A stretch of DNA of 64,000 bases, taken from Ashinkailepas kermadecensis. Taxonomy: Eukaryota; Arthropoda; Thecostraca; Neolepadidae. The notes beneath the pieces were generated by a model. It made no database searches, was not told the origin of the DNA, and was given only the letters and a program-made list of their open reading frames with translations. Location: positions 1,180,001 to 1,244,000 of the forward strand of contig JAOTOM010005156.1 of the NCBI GenBank assembly GCA_034440615.1, given 5' to 3'. The translations under genes and the position numbers were made by a program. Of this stretch, positions 33,950-45,027 are shown in pieces; position 1 is the first letter of the stretch, and each line of letters opens with the position of its first letter.

Positions 33950-35622
33950 ATGGCTTCGACCAGAAGATCTTGCAAAAATAAGCCCGACATATTCTGCTAC
34001 ATCTGCGGCGAATACACAATTGTTCCTAACAGGAATCCAGTCACAAGTTTCATAAAGCGTGCTTACCATGCTTATTTTGGTATTAACTTGGTGACCAGGA
34101 TAAAGCTTGGGCGCCACACATGGTATGCAAAACATGCACCGAGTATCTGCGTCAGTGGACCAAGGGCAAGAAGAGTTGTCTGAAGTTTGGAATTCCCATG
34201 GTTTGGAGGGAGCCGACAAACCATGGCACTGACTGCTACTTCTGCGCTATTGATGTGACTGGGATCAACAGAAAGAACCGGAGCAGCCTCAAGTATCCTC
34301 ATCTTCAATCAGCACGTCGTCCTGTAGCTCATTGTGATGAAATTCCAGTACCTGTCTTTGGAGAACTTCCTGACATTAGTGACGAAGATTCCTCCAGTGT
34401 TCAAGAAGATGAAGAAGAAGAAGTGGTTCTTGACGATGATGCTCCACATTATTTTTCACAAAAGGAGCTAAATGATCTAGTTCGCGATCTCAGCTTGTCA
34501 AAGTCCTCTACCGAACTGCTGGCATCCAGATTGAAGGAAAAAAACCTCCTCTCTGATAGTGCTCGCATCACCTTCTACCGCAACAGGCATCAAGAGTACC
34601 TCCATTTTTTCTCTGAAGAGAAGGACTTGGTGTACTGTACAGATATTGCGCAGCTTCTGCACAAGCTTGCAGTGCCACAGTACGAACCCAAAGATTGGAG
34701 ACTGTTCATTGACAGCAGCAAGCGATCGCTGAAATGTGTTCTGCTGCACAACGGCAACCAGTTTGCCTCTGTACCCCTGGCTCACTCGACTACACTGAAG
34801 GAGAAGTATGAAGCGGTGAAGTATGTGCTGGAGAAAATTCGTTATGATCAGCATGAGTGGTTTATTTGTGTTGACCTGAAGATGGTGAACTTTTTGTTGG
34901 GACAACAGTCCGGGTTCACCAAGTACCCATGCTTTCTGTGCATATGGGATAGTAGGGACACTGCTCAGCATTACACGAAGAAGGACTGGCCTGTGCGGGA
35001 GGAATTAGTGCCTTGCAGAGCAAGGAACGTCATCAACAACCCTCTGGTGGACAGAGACAGGATACTCTTTCCACCGCTGCACATCAAGCTCGGCTTGATC
35101 AAGCAGTTCACCAAAGCTCTGGACAAGGATGGTGGCTACTTCACTTACTTGTGCCAGGCTTTTCCAGGATTGACCATGGAGAAGTTGAAAGCTGGCATCT
35201 TTGACGGTCCTCAAATCCGTCAGCTCATCAGAGATCCAGAGTTTGAAAACTCAATGAACGAAGTGGAAATGGAAGCGTGGAAGGCTTTTGTTCTGGTCGT
35301 GAAGAACTTTCTTGGCAACAACAAGTCCAGGAACTACGCAGAACTTGTCACCAATATGCTGACTGCTTTCAGAAACCTCGGATGCAACATGATCATCAAA
35401 ATCCATTACTTATTCCCACATATGGATCGGTTTCTTGAGAATCTGGGATCAATGAGCGACGAGCAGGGGGAGAGGTTCCATCCGGACATGAAAGAGATGG
35501 AGAACAGGTATCAGGGACGCTGGGATGCAGTCATGATGGCTGATTACTGTTGGACTCTGAAGAGAGACATCCCTGCCGCTGAGCATTCTAGAGGTTCGAA
35601 TAAACGGAAGTTCAAGCCCTGA
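33950..35622 (+). pseudogene. Transposase-like protein of an unnamed multi-copy arthropod family, frameshifted near its N-terminus
   Basis: The frame opens at ATG 33950 (after a TATTTTACAG acceptor-like tract) and must change by one base near 34085-34092 to enter the 500-residue frame at 34120-35622. I recognise the type as an uncharacterised protein found in many copies in arthropod genomes. It starts with a zinc-ligand pattern (YICGE, then VCKTC, then DCYFC). After an acidic linker (about residues 85-110 of the long frame) comes an RNase-H-like region: D198 in LFIDSS, D252 in ICVDLKM, CxxC at 271-274, H321 in PPLHIKLG and E451 in SDEQGERFH, followed by RYQGRWD and a basic KRKF tail. D198/D252/E451 are my candidate DDE triad. 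Apart from the single frameshift the frame is intact, so the copy is young. Confidence 0.7.
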
Positions 35623-35915
35623 ATTTTGAAAAATGATGACGTAACATGTAATTTACATGTACTTACCTTTATCAATGTCTACTATTAAATTTACAGTAAT
35701 CGATGTTTGCAACATTTAATTAATAAATTGTGTTAGAAAACAATTTTTTTTTCTCTTAAAAACCTATTTTGGATGAGGAATATTAACAAAAATCAACCGA
35801 TAATGTCACAAAAATGTAATCGATTCAGTCAGAAAATCGGATTTTTTAAAATTAACTTAGCACAAAAACCTGACCTGATCGAGAGAAGCGGATGTCATTT
35901 TCGGATTCATCGGTG

Positions 35916-35977
35916 AAAAATTGTCCTAAATCAGTTGAAAAACATAGACAACTTACAAAAAAAATTGTAACCCAGTG
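35916..35977. repeat. Right terminal inverted repeat of the DNA transposon
   Basis: Read from the right end inward it begins CACTGGGTTAC, continues TTGTCTATG and ends CTGATTTAGGACAATTTT, matching the left arm. Confidence 0.7.
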
Positions 35978-35980
35978 TTA

Positions 35981-36312
35981 CGATTTCCCGATTTGCTTCA
36001 TCGAATGTCTGGGTGGTGAGTGATAGGTGAGTTCATCTACCTATCATGCAAAAGAAGCGCTTCGGAATTAAATGACACTGCTCGCTGAATTATTATCTGG
36101 CTGAGCTACTGTTGGCGATCGGGGCGATATGACAACGGTGTCACGCGTCATCACCGGGAATGGAGGTCGTTCCCTGCACAGTTAGCTTAATATGTACCAC
36201 GTGTTCTCCAAACCACATAAATCATACCATATAACTATTAGCTTCGGCCCGTCGTCTTAGCGCATTAATGCCGAAAACGTTCACCTGGGATTTTAGCCAA
36301 GCAACTTTTATA
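35981..36312. other. Intron 1 sequence, no recognisable gene
   Basis: Short unique stretch right of the transposon. Confidence 0.4.
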
Positions 36313-36347
36313 TTTTGCTTGCAACAGCTAATATGTTGCAAGCAAAA
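36313..36347. repeat. Perfect 14-bp hairpin, 7-nt loop
   Basis: TTTTGCTTGCAACA and TGTTGCAAGCAAAA flank GCTAATA. Confidence 0.95.
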
Positions 36348-36584
36348 CGTCACTAGAATTACATTATCAATAGTAGCAGTTTGTGGTCTGGAAACTATAG
36401 TTGCCACCCGGTATTAATGTAATACAAAACATAATGATTGCAGCACGGGCAGCCACTGTACGTTAACTTGAGCAAAATGCTTAATGATTTCTTGCACGCT
36501 GTTTCCCAGGACGGCCAGGAGCCTGGCTAATATACCACAAATCATCAATGCCAGATATTGGGTTATGTTGTGGGGGCGTAACAT

Positions 36585-36848
36585 CTACATCTACTGGCAT
36601 AACATCTACTGGCGTAACATCTACTGGCCATTTATGTCGTGTGGGCAAAATATATACTGGTCAAACAACGTCATAACACCAATGTATAGACAATGCAACA
36701 CGATCGCTTCGGATTCCGTAGCAGGTGAGTTGAACTAGAACATAAGATTTCGATTACATCAGAAACCACAAGCAATGCTCACGAACGCAGTGTACGACTA
36801 TGACAGGTATGACAGGTATGACAGGTATGACAGGTATGATAGGAGGTA
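36585..36848. repeat. Two small tandem repeats
   Basis: (ATCTACTGGC(A/G)TAAC) about three copies at 36585-36630, and (GACAGGTAT) four copies at 36801-36838. Confidence 0.85.
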
Positions 36849-38734
36849 TGCCCAGTTTCCCTGTCAGAGACGAGCTACACAAGGTCTCCCCTATCAGCAG
36901 AGAGGCGGCTACTTTGCTGATGTCAATGCGATATAATAGCACTGCAAATTGTATGCGTGCTCTGCGGTGGCACCGACGGCGCTGACAATGTGGAGGTTAC
37001 GAGGAACCCATCAATGTCTATCGGTAAGGGGTGGGGATCATTCGTGCAGAGGTTCCACTTCTCTTGGGAGGTCTCACCGATCGGAAATAAATCGAGACGT
37101 GTCCTCAGGTGTTTCAAAAGGGTACATATTTTTCTCCGAGGAGCGCCATCTGCTGAAAGATGGCTGGGAGAGCTGGAATATTATGGAATATTATGGAATA
37201 TTATGGAGAGCTGGAATATTATGCAGAAATGCTTTTAGCTGAAGTATTCGACGGAGGGATGCAGGCGAGCCTTCCCAATATAGCACTGTTTTCCGATTGG
37301 GGGTGGTGGCACATTCCACCAGTGTCCCCTCCCCCTTTGGATCTACCAGGAATACTGACCTCGGTGACGAACTGACACTTGCGACAGCTCCATGTTACTG
37401 ACACCACGGGGTGAGGGCAATGACACCGTTGGAGCTGACAAAGGTAACTATGAATAGGCGGAGTTGGAGTATCCACAACATCAAATTGGTGTGGGGAGTA
37501 TCAGCCTGTAGGAATATTCTTTTCATACAGCTCCCACGAACGTATGTCAAATGCCACAACTGTTGAAGATGTCCCTCCACACATTCCCTCACCCCTACCT
37601 GTGACGGAGCACATAGACGGAGCAGATGGGGGCGGCTCTGAAGGCGGGGAGCTGACACTAGCAGCACTGACACTGTGTCAATGTCGTTGATGCCACCAAA
37701 ACCCGGCCGTTCCAGGATTGATTGGTGCACACAGTGGGTGGCCATCGGCACCATGCCGCTTCTGAAATGCTTGGTTTCCTAATAAAAACAGGTTTGCTGC
37801 GTTTGAAATGGGAAAATCCGCGAAGAACTTCCTGCATTCCATGCGCAACCCTTTTAATGTTTGCAATGCATAACATAGTTGTTTCCATAGTCTTCAGTTT
37901 TTGTTCCACATCTTCGTTGTCCGCGAAATCATGTTCCATTTACATGCTAGGCGCCCATCTAAATCAATTGTCTGGGTGCGGACCGGGCATGATTCGTAGA
38001 ATCTTGCCACGCTGAAAAACAGGATGACATCGTGGCAAAGAATAAGAACACCTAATCATAGAAAATGATGAGAAACATGGCCTTGACAAGAAGCATGGGC
38101 ATGGGTATGTGACGAAGCATGCGAGAACAACTTGCATAAACCCTGCCATGTCTCGGTAGGCATAGGTATGGAAAGGCAAGCACAGGCCCTCGAATAGAGG
38201 AGAGGATAAGCCATTCGACCCATTCGATGCATGCTGTCATTTCAAGCGTGGTTGTACCGTATCTGGAGGAAAACATTCACATAACCTTTGCAGGTTGCGG
38301 GGAAAAAATAACCCAATAGCTTGCTTAATATTGCAAACTTACTTCAAATACCTCACACATTTTGACATGCGACACTCTGTTTGACAGTGTTTTTGACGTT
38401 GCTTTGACCCCTGCCGCCGCCACTGATGCGTTGTGATAACATCGAGACTAAACATGTGCTAAATTGTTCCATTCACAAAATAAGCTGAAGCAACTTGTCT
38501 CTGCACCATCCCGAACAGACACACATTGGTTATATTTATGCCTATGATTTATACCTGCACTAGAAATACTGGTCAAGAAGAGGGCATCACACGTGCAGAC
38601 TCCAGTGACTCTCCAGGATTTTTTGTATGTTTCTTTGCCACGTTTTGGACGAGTGCATGCCCATGCACCACCATAAACCCGAATCTTGTCAGAATCTAGG
38701 CAGTGCCTAAGCACCGCCAAGTATCAAACTACAC
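36849..38734. other. Intron 1 sequence, no supported gene
   Basis: A 12-bp GGAATATTATGG slip tract lies at 37172-37210. A Cys-rich minus-strand frame at 37340-37470 has no family I recognise and no good exon borders. AGATCCAAAGGGGGAGGGGA (minus, near 37330) resembles family A ends. Confidence 0.4.
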
Positions 38735-39343
38735 TTGCTATCGTCACCATCAGACTACACTTGCTATCGTCCCATAAGTATTCTCTCAGCATTGTCAAAA
38801 ATATTCGAGAAAATCGTCTATAGAAATATCTACTGCCATCTTACTCAACATTCTCTACTTACAGATAAACAGAGTGGGCATCGTCGCAGCCATAGCGCAG
38901 AAAAACAGCTACTGTACCTGACGCACAACCTGTACAAATCGCTGGTCTCTGGACATGACTTTACTGCCATCTATCTCGATATTTCTCGCTATTTTGATAA
39001 GATCTGGCACAAAGGGCTCCTCTTCAAATGCAAAAATCAATTCGGACTTACTGACTCACTCCATGACTGGTTACAATCATATCTACTAAACAGAAGACAA
39101 CGAGTACGGATCGGTGATGCTTTTTCAACGACCGAAATTATAAATGCGGGATGTCCACAAGGTTCTGTTCTAGGGCCCTTATTATCACCAATGTATCTTG
39201 ACGAACTTTCAAAACGTACATCACATGACATTCTCTTATTCGCTGATGACACTTCGCTGTATGTCGCTCAAACGACTGTCAACATTGACGCTGTGCAACG
39301 GACACCTCAACGTAACTTAGACGAAATACATAAATATGGCTAA
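38735..39343 (+). pseudogene. LINE reverse transcriptase domain, fragment
   Basis: About 200 residues carry the ordered RT motifs: YRPISILSALSKIFEK (RT1/2 region), IYLDISRYFDKIWH with the first catalytic Asp, GCPQGSVLGPLL, and FADDTSLY with the catalytic DD pair. The frame ends at TAG/TGA-type stops after the palm. Homologous sequence continues in other frames (YDTHTHL-like region near 39450-39500, LGPLYPNAKYIPRQ-like region near 39550), then reaches the C-terminal piece at 39886. No endonuclease domain is present, as expected for 5' truncation. Closest in type to Jockey/CR1/L2-group ORF2; the exact clade is not decided. Confidence 0.88.
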
Positions 39344-39885
39344 GAATGGGCCTTCAACACTTCAACACTTCGAAAACAATTCGACAAACATTTTCACACA
39401 AATGTCAGCACAGCCCGCCAACACTAATAATAGGAGGCGATAGCATACCAATACATGACACATATACTCATCTTTGACTTACCCAATCCCAAAATCTTCA
39501 CTTTCACGAGCACATAAACATAATTTGCAAAAAAGTTAACAGAGCACTTGGTCCACTGTATCCTAATGCAAAATATATACCGAGACAGATTCTAGATCAA
39601 ATATACACCACATACATCAGACCTCACTCTGACTACTGTGATGCTATTTACGATGGGCAAATTACGATCCAAGACGCAACATGACTAGAGACTCTAGAAG
39701 CCAGAGCAGGACGGCTAGTAACCGCGACACTCTTTAGATCATCTACTGACAAAATTCGACTCGACCTAGGAGGGACCTCACTATATACCAGACGACGCAT
39801 ACACAAGCTGATACTTTATCATAAATTAAGCGACTCAGAACAGAACACACCATACTATATCAGTACTATCATACCTCAAACACGT

Positions 39886-40395
39886 GTGTACGAGATAGGT
39901 AGGGAACTTCGTAACGCCAGCCATGACACAGTAGTTGCAAACCATACATCATCCTTGAAAAAATCGTTCTTTCCAGCTACTGGACGTCTTTGGAACAGCC
40001 CAAGCGAAAGCACACGCTGTCTCCCCCATATCTCATTCAAAAAAAGCTATTACGCAGCAGTTCGGTGTGCCCAGTCCACCAAAATTGTACACTTTTTGAT
40101 CAAAGAATGCAACTCCCTTCATACCAGACTTCGGGTTGATATGTCTCATCTAAATTCCCATCTATTTCGAATTCAAAAACGTGCATCTCCCGAATGTTCT
40201 TGCGGCTGCCAAAACGAAAATGTTCGGCACCTAATTCTAGATTGTCCAAATCACAATGACCCTCGAAATAAACTATTCAACAACATTTCACAACATCTCT
40301 GCGATAATCTTCCAGAATTCAAGCCACTAACCAAGCTTCGTGTCCTGCAACATGGGGACGGACTGAGCGAAGACGACTGCTGTGTGGTGGCTTGA
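39886..40395 (+). pseudogene. LINE ORF2 C-terminal region with zinc-knuckle-like motif
   Basis: This 169-residue frame holds the usual LINE C-terminus: a tryptophan segment (GRLWNSPSES) and a cysteine-histidine motif SPECSCGCQNENVRHLILDC, which many Jockey/CR1-like ORF2 proteins have near their end. It belongs to the same insertion as the RT fragment upstream. The stop at 40393-40395 is followed by about 320 bp of 3' UTR and the (TGA)n tail. Confidence 0.8.
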
Positions 40396-40740
40396 CATTT
40401 TGACAACTTTTTATTCGAAACCCATATATTTGACATGAACTAACATTGCTAACCAGTTAATAATGGCTTAAAGTTGCACTAAATTGGGGTCGCGACCCAT
40501 GCTGGATTGGGCGGTGGCTTCACAGATGATCTGTGGCGTCGGCGGTTAGGCATATATCAGAAAATATCCGATTGAGAAGAGTGTGCTTATGTTTATATTT
40601 TGCTCCAGTATCAATCCACACCTTCAGATAGGTGCCATGATTTAAGCACCTAGTGCTTTTGCACCACTCTGAGAGTATGTCCAACATAACTGTAAGATGA
40701 TTGCAATAAATGTTATGATGATGATGATGATGATGATAAT

Positions 40741-41990
40741 CACTTAAACACTGAATCCTGAATGTAGCATATAAGCTGTACCACTAACTGCAGGACCTAA
40801 CACATATAACCATTTTAAACATCATGGTTAGAGGAACTGGTCCCGTTTCAATGTAAAGTCAAATTGGCCGAAACGCACTACTGCTTTGAAAAAATCGCTT
40901 GTAGCACTGCTATGCATCCTAATATCACACATGGGGACGGAAATGTTAGCTTCGCAATGAGAGGCTAAGACAATCCTCACATTCCTGAATAGATGTTTAA
41001 CTAAGTGCCGCGACATTTTACGGAAGTAGAAGAAAATATCCTTATGCTTTAAGGTATTTGTAACTCGAACTGTGCTGGGTACGATTTGCTTACGGACAAG
41101 TATGTAATCACTACGAGGGAAAAATCGGCTTCAAATGTTAAAATTGGTCCTGGCCTCTATAGAACAGTGTAACGTAGAACACAATAGGCGTGCAATACGA
41201 AGCACAGAGAACCATTACACCAACTGACATAAGCATACAACATTGTCGATATATCCAATTTTCCAGCACTCGTGATGCTACAGGATCTAAAATAATTCCC
41301 TTCAAAACCACAGTCTCGCCATCCCTATATGAACGAGTTCATATTGTCAAGTTCCTCAAGACATTGCCGGAGAGACGGGAGAGACTGAGAAGGCGGGTGA
41401 GACTGGCGCATGGGCGCCTGGGACCGCGGTCGACGCCCGTTGGCCAGATTAGACGACTCTGATGTAGAGCATGGACGGACGGAGCCGCAGCCATTCGTCT
41501 CGCGCGGTCAGCCTGGCCAGACCCGGCCGACTCACGTATTAATGACACGAAAATCCGCTCCCCTCAAACACAGCGCCAGCCTGAGCAGTCAGCCGTCCCA
41601 CGGCCGTCACTGCGGGCTACCGGGCGCATAGGTATCCGCAGAGGTACATGTGGGACTGGCCAGCGCAAGACTGCAGTCTCAGCTCAGTGAGGGGAAGGAC
41701 GGGTTTGCCTGGGTTCTCGGACGTTCGCTGATTCATTTTCTAGACAGTCGGGACCACAGAGAGAAAGCGCCTTTCAAGATACCACCTTATGAACTGGACA
41801 TGCATTCATGCGCAAGAGCAAGACAAAATCGATTTCGTTGTCGAATATCGTTGGTTTAATGTCATTCACGTTTCCACCACTTTCAAATCTGTACATGAAC
41901 TGTCATTCAAAGGCAAGCATACTGCACGGCCAGTTACGAACACTAGCCTGGTTTGAGACAGCACACCGGTCTGTGACGGATGCTAACCTG
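40741..41990. other. Intron 1 sequence with a short GC-rich stretch
   Basis: 41340-41640 is CpG-rich and non-repetitive; the rest is AT-rich. No exon recognised. Confidence 0.35.
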
Positions 41991-42726
41991 GCCTGTGACG
42001 GGTGTTAACCCGGTCTGTACCAGACAGGCGCCCAGTTTGTACAGGACAGAAGCCCAGTCTGTACAAGACGGAAGCCCAGTCTATGCAAGACAGAAGCCCA
42101 GTCTGTACCAGACAGAAGCTCAGTCTGTGCCAGACAGAAGCTCAGTCTGTGCCAGACAGAAGCTCAGTCTGTGCCAGACAGAAGCTCAGTCTGTACCAGA
42201 CAGAAGCTCAGTCTGTGCCAGACAGAAGCCCAGTCTATGCAAGACAGAAGCCCAGTCTGTACCAGACAGAAGCTCAGTCTGTGCCAGACAGAAGCTCAGT
42301 CTGTACCAGACAGAAGCTCAGTCTGTGCCAGACAGAAGCCCAGTCTGTACCAGACAGAAGCTCAGTCTGTGCCAGACAGAAGCTCAGTCTGTGCCAGACA
42401 GAAGCTCAGTCTGTGCCAGACAGAAGCTCAGTCTGTGCCAGACAGAAGCTCAGTCTGTGCCAGACAGAAGCTCAGTCTGTGCCAGACAGAAGCTCAGTCT
42501 GTACCAGACAGAAGCTCAGTCTGTACCAGACAGAAGCTCAGTCTGCGCCAGACAGAAGCTCAGTCTGTACCAGACAGAAGCTCAGTCTGTACCAGACAGA
42601 AGCTCAGTCTGCGCCAGACAGAAGCTCAGTCTGTACCAGACAGAAGCTCAGTCTGTACCAGACAGAAGCTCAGTCTGCGCCAGACAGAAGCTCAGTCTGT
42701 ACCAGATGGAGGCCCGGCCTGTACCA
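41991..42726. repeat. 22-bp minisatellite, about 33 copies
   Basis: CAGACAGAAGCTCAGTCTG plus T(A/G)C, exact 22-bp period. CAGAC and GTCTG in each unit are inverted, so each unit can fold. All three forward frames are open (253, 291 and 216 residues); these are array products. Confidence 0.96.
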
Positions 42727-44688
42727 GGCCATCCAGCGTGAAGACATTGGCCGCTGCATTGCGCTTGCCCAGTTTTTTCTTTCTCGCACAGAACCTCATT
42801 ACGACGGTGACGACGCCGTAAAGCGATCTGGCCCGCGTCCTGGTCACACTTGTTTTTGTTTCGTTAAAATTCATTGAAAGGTGGGCTGGTGAAAAGAGGC
42901 ACATCAAGTCCGCAACAAAGGCGCAGATGAATACATTAAGAGCTTTGTGGAATAGGGCCCTCCGCATATTAACGAGACCAGGAGAAGGCGGTCAATGATA
43001 CCGATATATGCGCGAATTAGCCAGAGAAGGAAAGGGTGGTCGACGAGATCGATATAAAAGATGCCGTAGCTGAGATGCTTGGAAGTTGGCAGTAACAAGA
43101 CTCATACATCAATAACAAAACACGCAGGGTAGCTGTTGGCCCGTAGCAAGATCAAGCTGAAGCGGGTGTTCTCAACAGCAACTGCAGATAGTTTGCAACT
43201 ATTTATTTATTTGCAAATAAATACCATAGACAGAGATGTGAACGATGCTAAGAAGAAAATAAATAGCTTCACCTACGCTACTTCCTGTCCATATTCTTCA
43301 TAAATCGTCAAATGCCACCTTTCTTTCTTTATGTCTTGAAGCATTTTTTTGTAGCATCTTGTGGAAGACTCGATACACCATATTCGCATATATGTTGAAA
43401 TGTATACGCATTATGAAATCTGGACTTAGCAGTGCACCTACTGATGGACAAGTGGTGTATAAATCCACTAATAGTTCATTCACGGGAGTTTCTGAAACAG
43501 GCACGTAGCAACAGTGATGAAAGAGCTGTTCCAAAGTTGGGCACTAGGAGGGGCACGAGCTACATTGAATCAATTCTTTTCATTCAACGCTCATGGGGTC
43601 AATGTCAAGCTCGTCAAAAAATGTGCGTGTGGAGGGGAGAGAGGGAGGAGCTATGCACCCTTTGCCCTCTACCTCCTCCCAGGTTCCCGCATCCTTCCAT
43701 GACAAGCACACGGATCGACTGAAGTGAATACCTGAGCCATAAATCTGTTCGATGCATTACAGTAGCATGTTTGTCTTCGTTTAAAATGAAGTGCTTTTTT
43801 TCGATCTCCCTCGCTTTTTTAATTTCTACTATATTGCGAACACGAAGCCGTTCGCATAAGTACAAAATGTGTCAGACATTGCATGGCAGCCAACGCGCTC
43901 ATCTCATCCTCCCAATATTCCCTCTACATCCCCATCTCTCCCTCTCTCTCCCCTCTCTCTCTCTCTCTCGCCTCCCTAAAGGGAAAACCAACATTGAGCA
44001 AGTACTATTCATTGTGCAAAATTGACAATGACGTATCCGTGCTGTTAGTCTCCTTAGCCTCGCCGCAGATGCGCCACTATGAATTCAAACGAATTCACAA
44101 TGCGGAAAATGTATGGAAATGTTATTGCGTATCTGCAAAGTGAAAAACAAAAACGCTTTATCCACGTACTTCACTCGTCGCCCAGCCCGGCCTACAGAGA
44201 CTCGACCTCTGTCCGCATGCGTTCTCCTCGTTCACACGTCAGAAGAAAAGCTCGGAGCCAAGACGGCGGCCTGTTTCGCAACCGGGGCCTCCTCCATAAT
44301 GATTGAAGCCGCAGAGTCCAACACTGGAGCAGTGTGAACGACAACTGAGCGGCACCGCTAGCGGCTCTGCACAGGCCGGGGCCGACCCGACCAAATTAGC
44401 TGTGACGGACGCGTGCCGGGCCCGATTATCGCCATGAAATTGATATGGTCGCCGCGGGATCTATCGGCACCGACGCGATTCATTTAGCTGTCGACAGAGT
44501 AATGGCCGCATGTGCAGGTCCGGTAACGCACCAGCGACGGCCACCGAGTGCCCGACGAAGGCCGGAAGTGCTACGGGAAAGGGAGAAAAGACGAAGGATA
44601 AGTGAGGAAAAGAATAAATGCTGGATAAGGAAAGCAACGGGACACACGAGCGAGAGCGAGAGACAGACACATAGACAGAGACTTAGTC
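42727..44688. other. Intron 1 sequence with GC-rich part
   Basis: A CT-rich stretch lies at 43931-43972. 44180-44560 is CpG-rich, non-repetitive, with GATTATCGCCATGAAATTGA-like AT cores. No exon recognised. Confidence 0.35.
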
Positions 44689-44795
44689 AAAGAGTCGGAG
44701 AGTCGGAGAGTCGGAGAGTCGGAGAGTCGGAGAGTCGGAGAGTCAGAGATTTGGAGAGTTGGAGATTTGGAGAGTTGGAGAGTTGGAGAGAAAGG
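44689..44795. repeat. (GGAGAGTC)n-type tandem repeat next to exon 1
   Basis: About six 9-bp AGTCGGAG(A) units are followed by GTTGGAGA/TTTGGAGA variants. It ends about 170 bp from the exon 1 donor. Confidence 0.9.
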
Positions 44796-44966
44796 AGAGA
44801 AATAGAGCGAAAGAGGAAGGGCGGGGGAGAGTAGGAGAGCGAGGGCGCGAGTACGAGCGAAGGTGAAGGCGAGAGTGAGGTGTGGGTTGATAATGGGTGC
44901 AAGGCAGAGAGGAGGAAAGCGAAGAGAGAAAGAGAGCGAGAAAGATAATGCAATGAGCTTACGTAC

Positions 44967-45027
44967 CTGATGAAAGTAGAATACAGCCTGTGAGAATGTA
45001 GATATGAGACTTCCCCATGGTGATGGT
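44967..45027 (-). CDS. Exon 1: start codon and signal peptide of the Ig gene
   Basis: The coding part is 44967-45018 (ATG at 45018-45016) and encodes MGKSHIYILTGCILLSS, a short basic start followed by a hydrophobic core, as in a secretory signal peptide. The A at -3 and the G following ATG (CACCATGG context) make this a strong start. The donor is TCAG followed by GTACGTAAG, leaving one base in phase 1. That base joins with CG of exon 2 to make an Ala codon. CTTTCAG stands just before 45027, so an untranslated upstream exon further right is likely; I could not find it. A (GGAGAGTC)-type tandem tract begins about 170 bp downstream in intron 1. Alternative: this could be an unrelated hydrophobic ORF. 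The matching splice phase and correct order relative to Ig1 argue against that. Confidence 0.72.

Larger units (their letters stand above)
33665..35977 (+). mobile_element. DNA transposon with CACT-type terminal inverted repeats and a TTA duplication
   Basis: This is a 2.3-kb element in intron 1 of the Ig gene. The left end reads CACTTGTC and the right end, read inward, CACTGGGTTAC. Subterminal arms share TTGTCTAAG/TTGTCTATG and CTGATTTAGGAC in inverted orientation. TTA flanks both sides (33662-33664 and 35978-35980), as for a 3-bp target-site duplication. Inside is one long transposase-like gene, now frameshifted. CACT-type ends with a short duplication recall the CACTA/CMC group, but the protein does not let me place it in a named superfamily. 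Confidence 0.75.
38735..40740 (+). mobile_element. 5'-truncated non-LTR retrotransposon (LINE)
   Basis: Only the reverse-transcriptase half and the 3' end of the second ORF remain. A short 3' UTR with AATAAA (near 40706) leads into a (TGA)n tail at about 40714-40738, the type of simple-repeat tail many CR1/L2/Jockey-group LINEs use. The 5' break lies where CTACACTTGCTATCGTC is duplicated 26 bp apart (38727-38770). Several stops and frame changes between 39343 and 39886 show it is dead. It sits in intron 1 of the Ig gene, in the opposite orientation. Confidence 0.88.

Noticed and set aside
37340..37476. Cys-rich minus-strand frame (HSYLCQLQRCHC and VTWSCRKCQF)
   Set aside because: No family recognised, no convincing splice borders, and nearby sequence looks like worn repeats.
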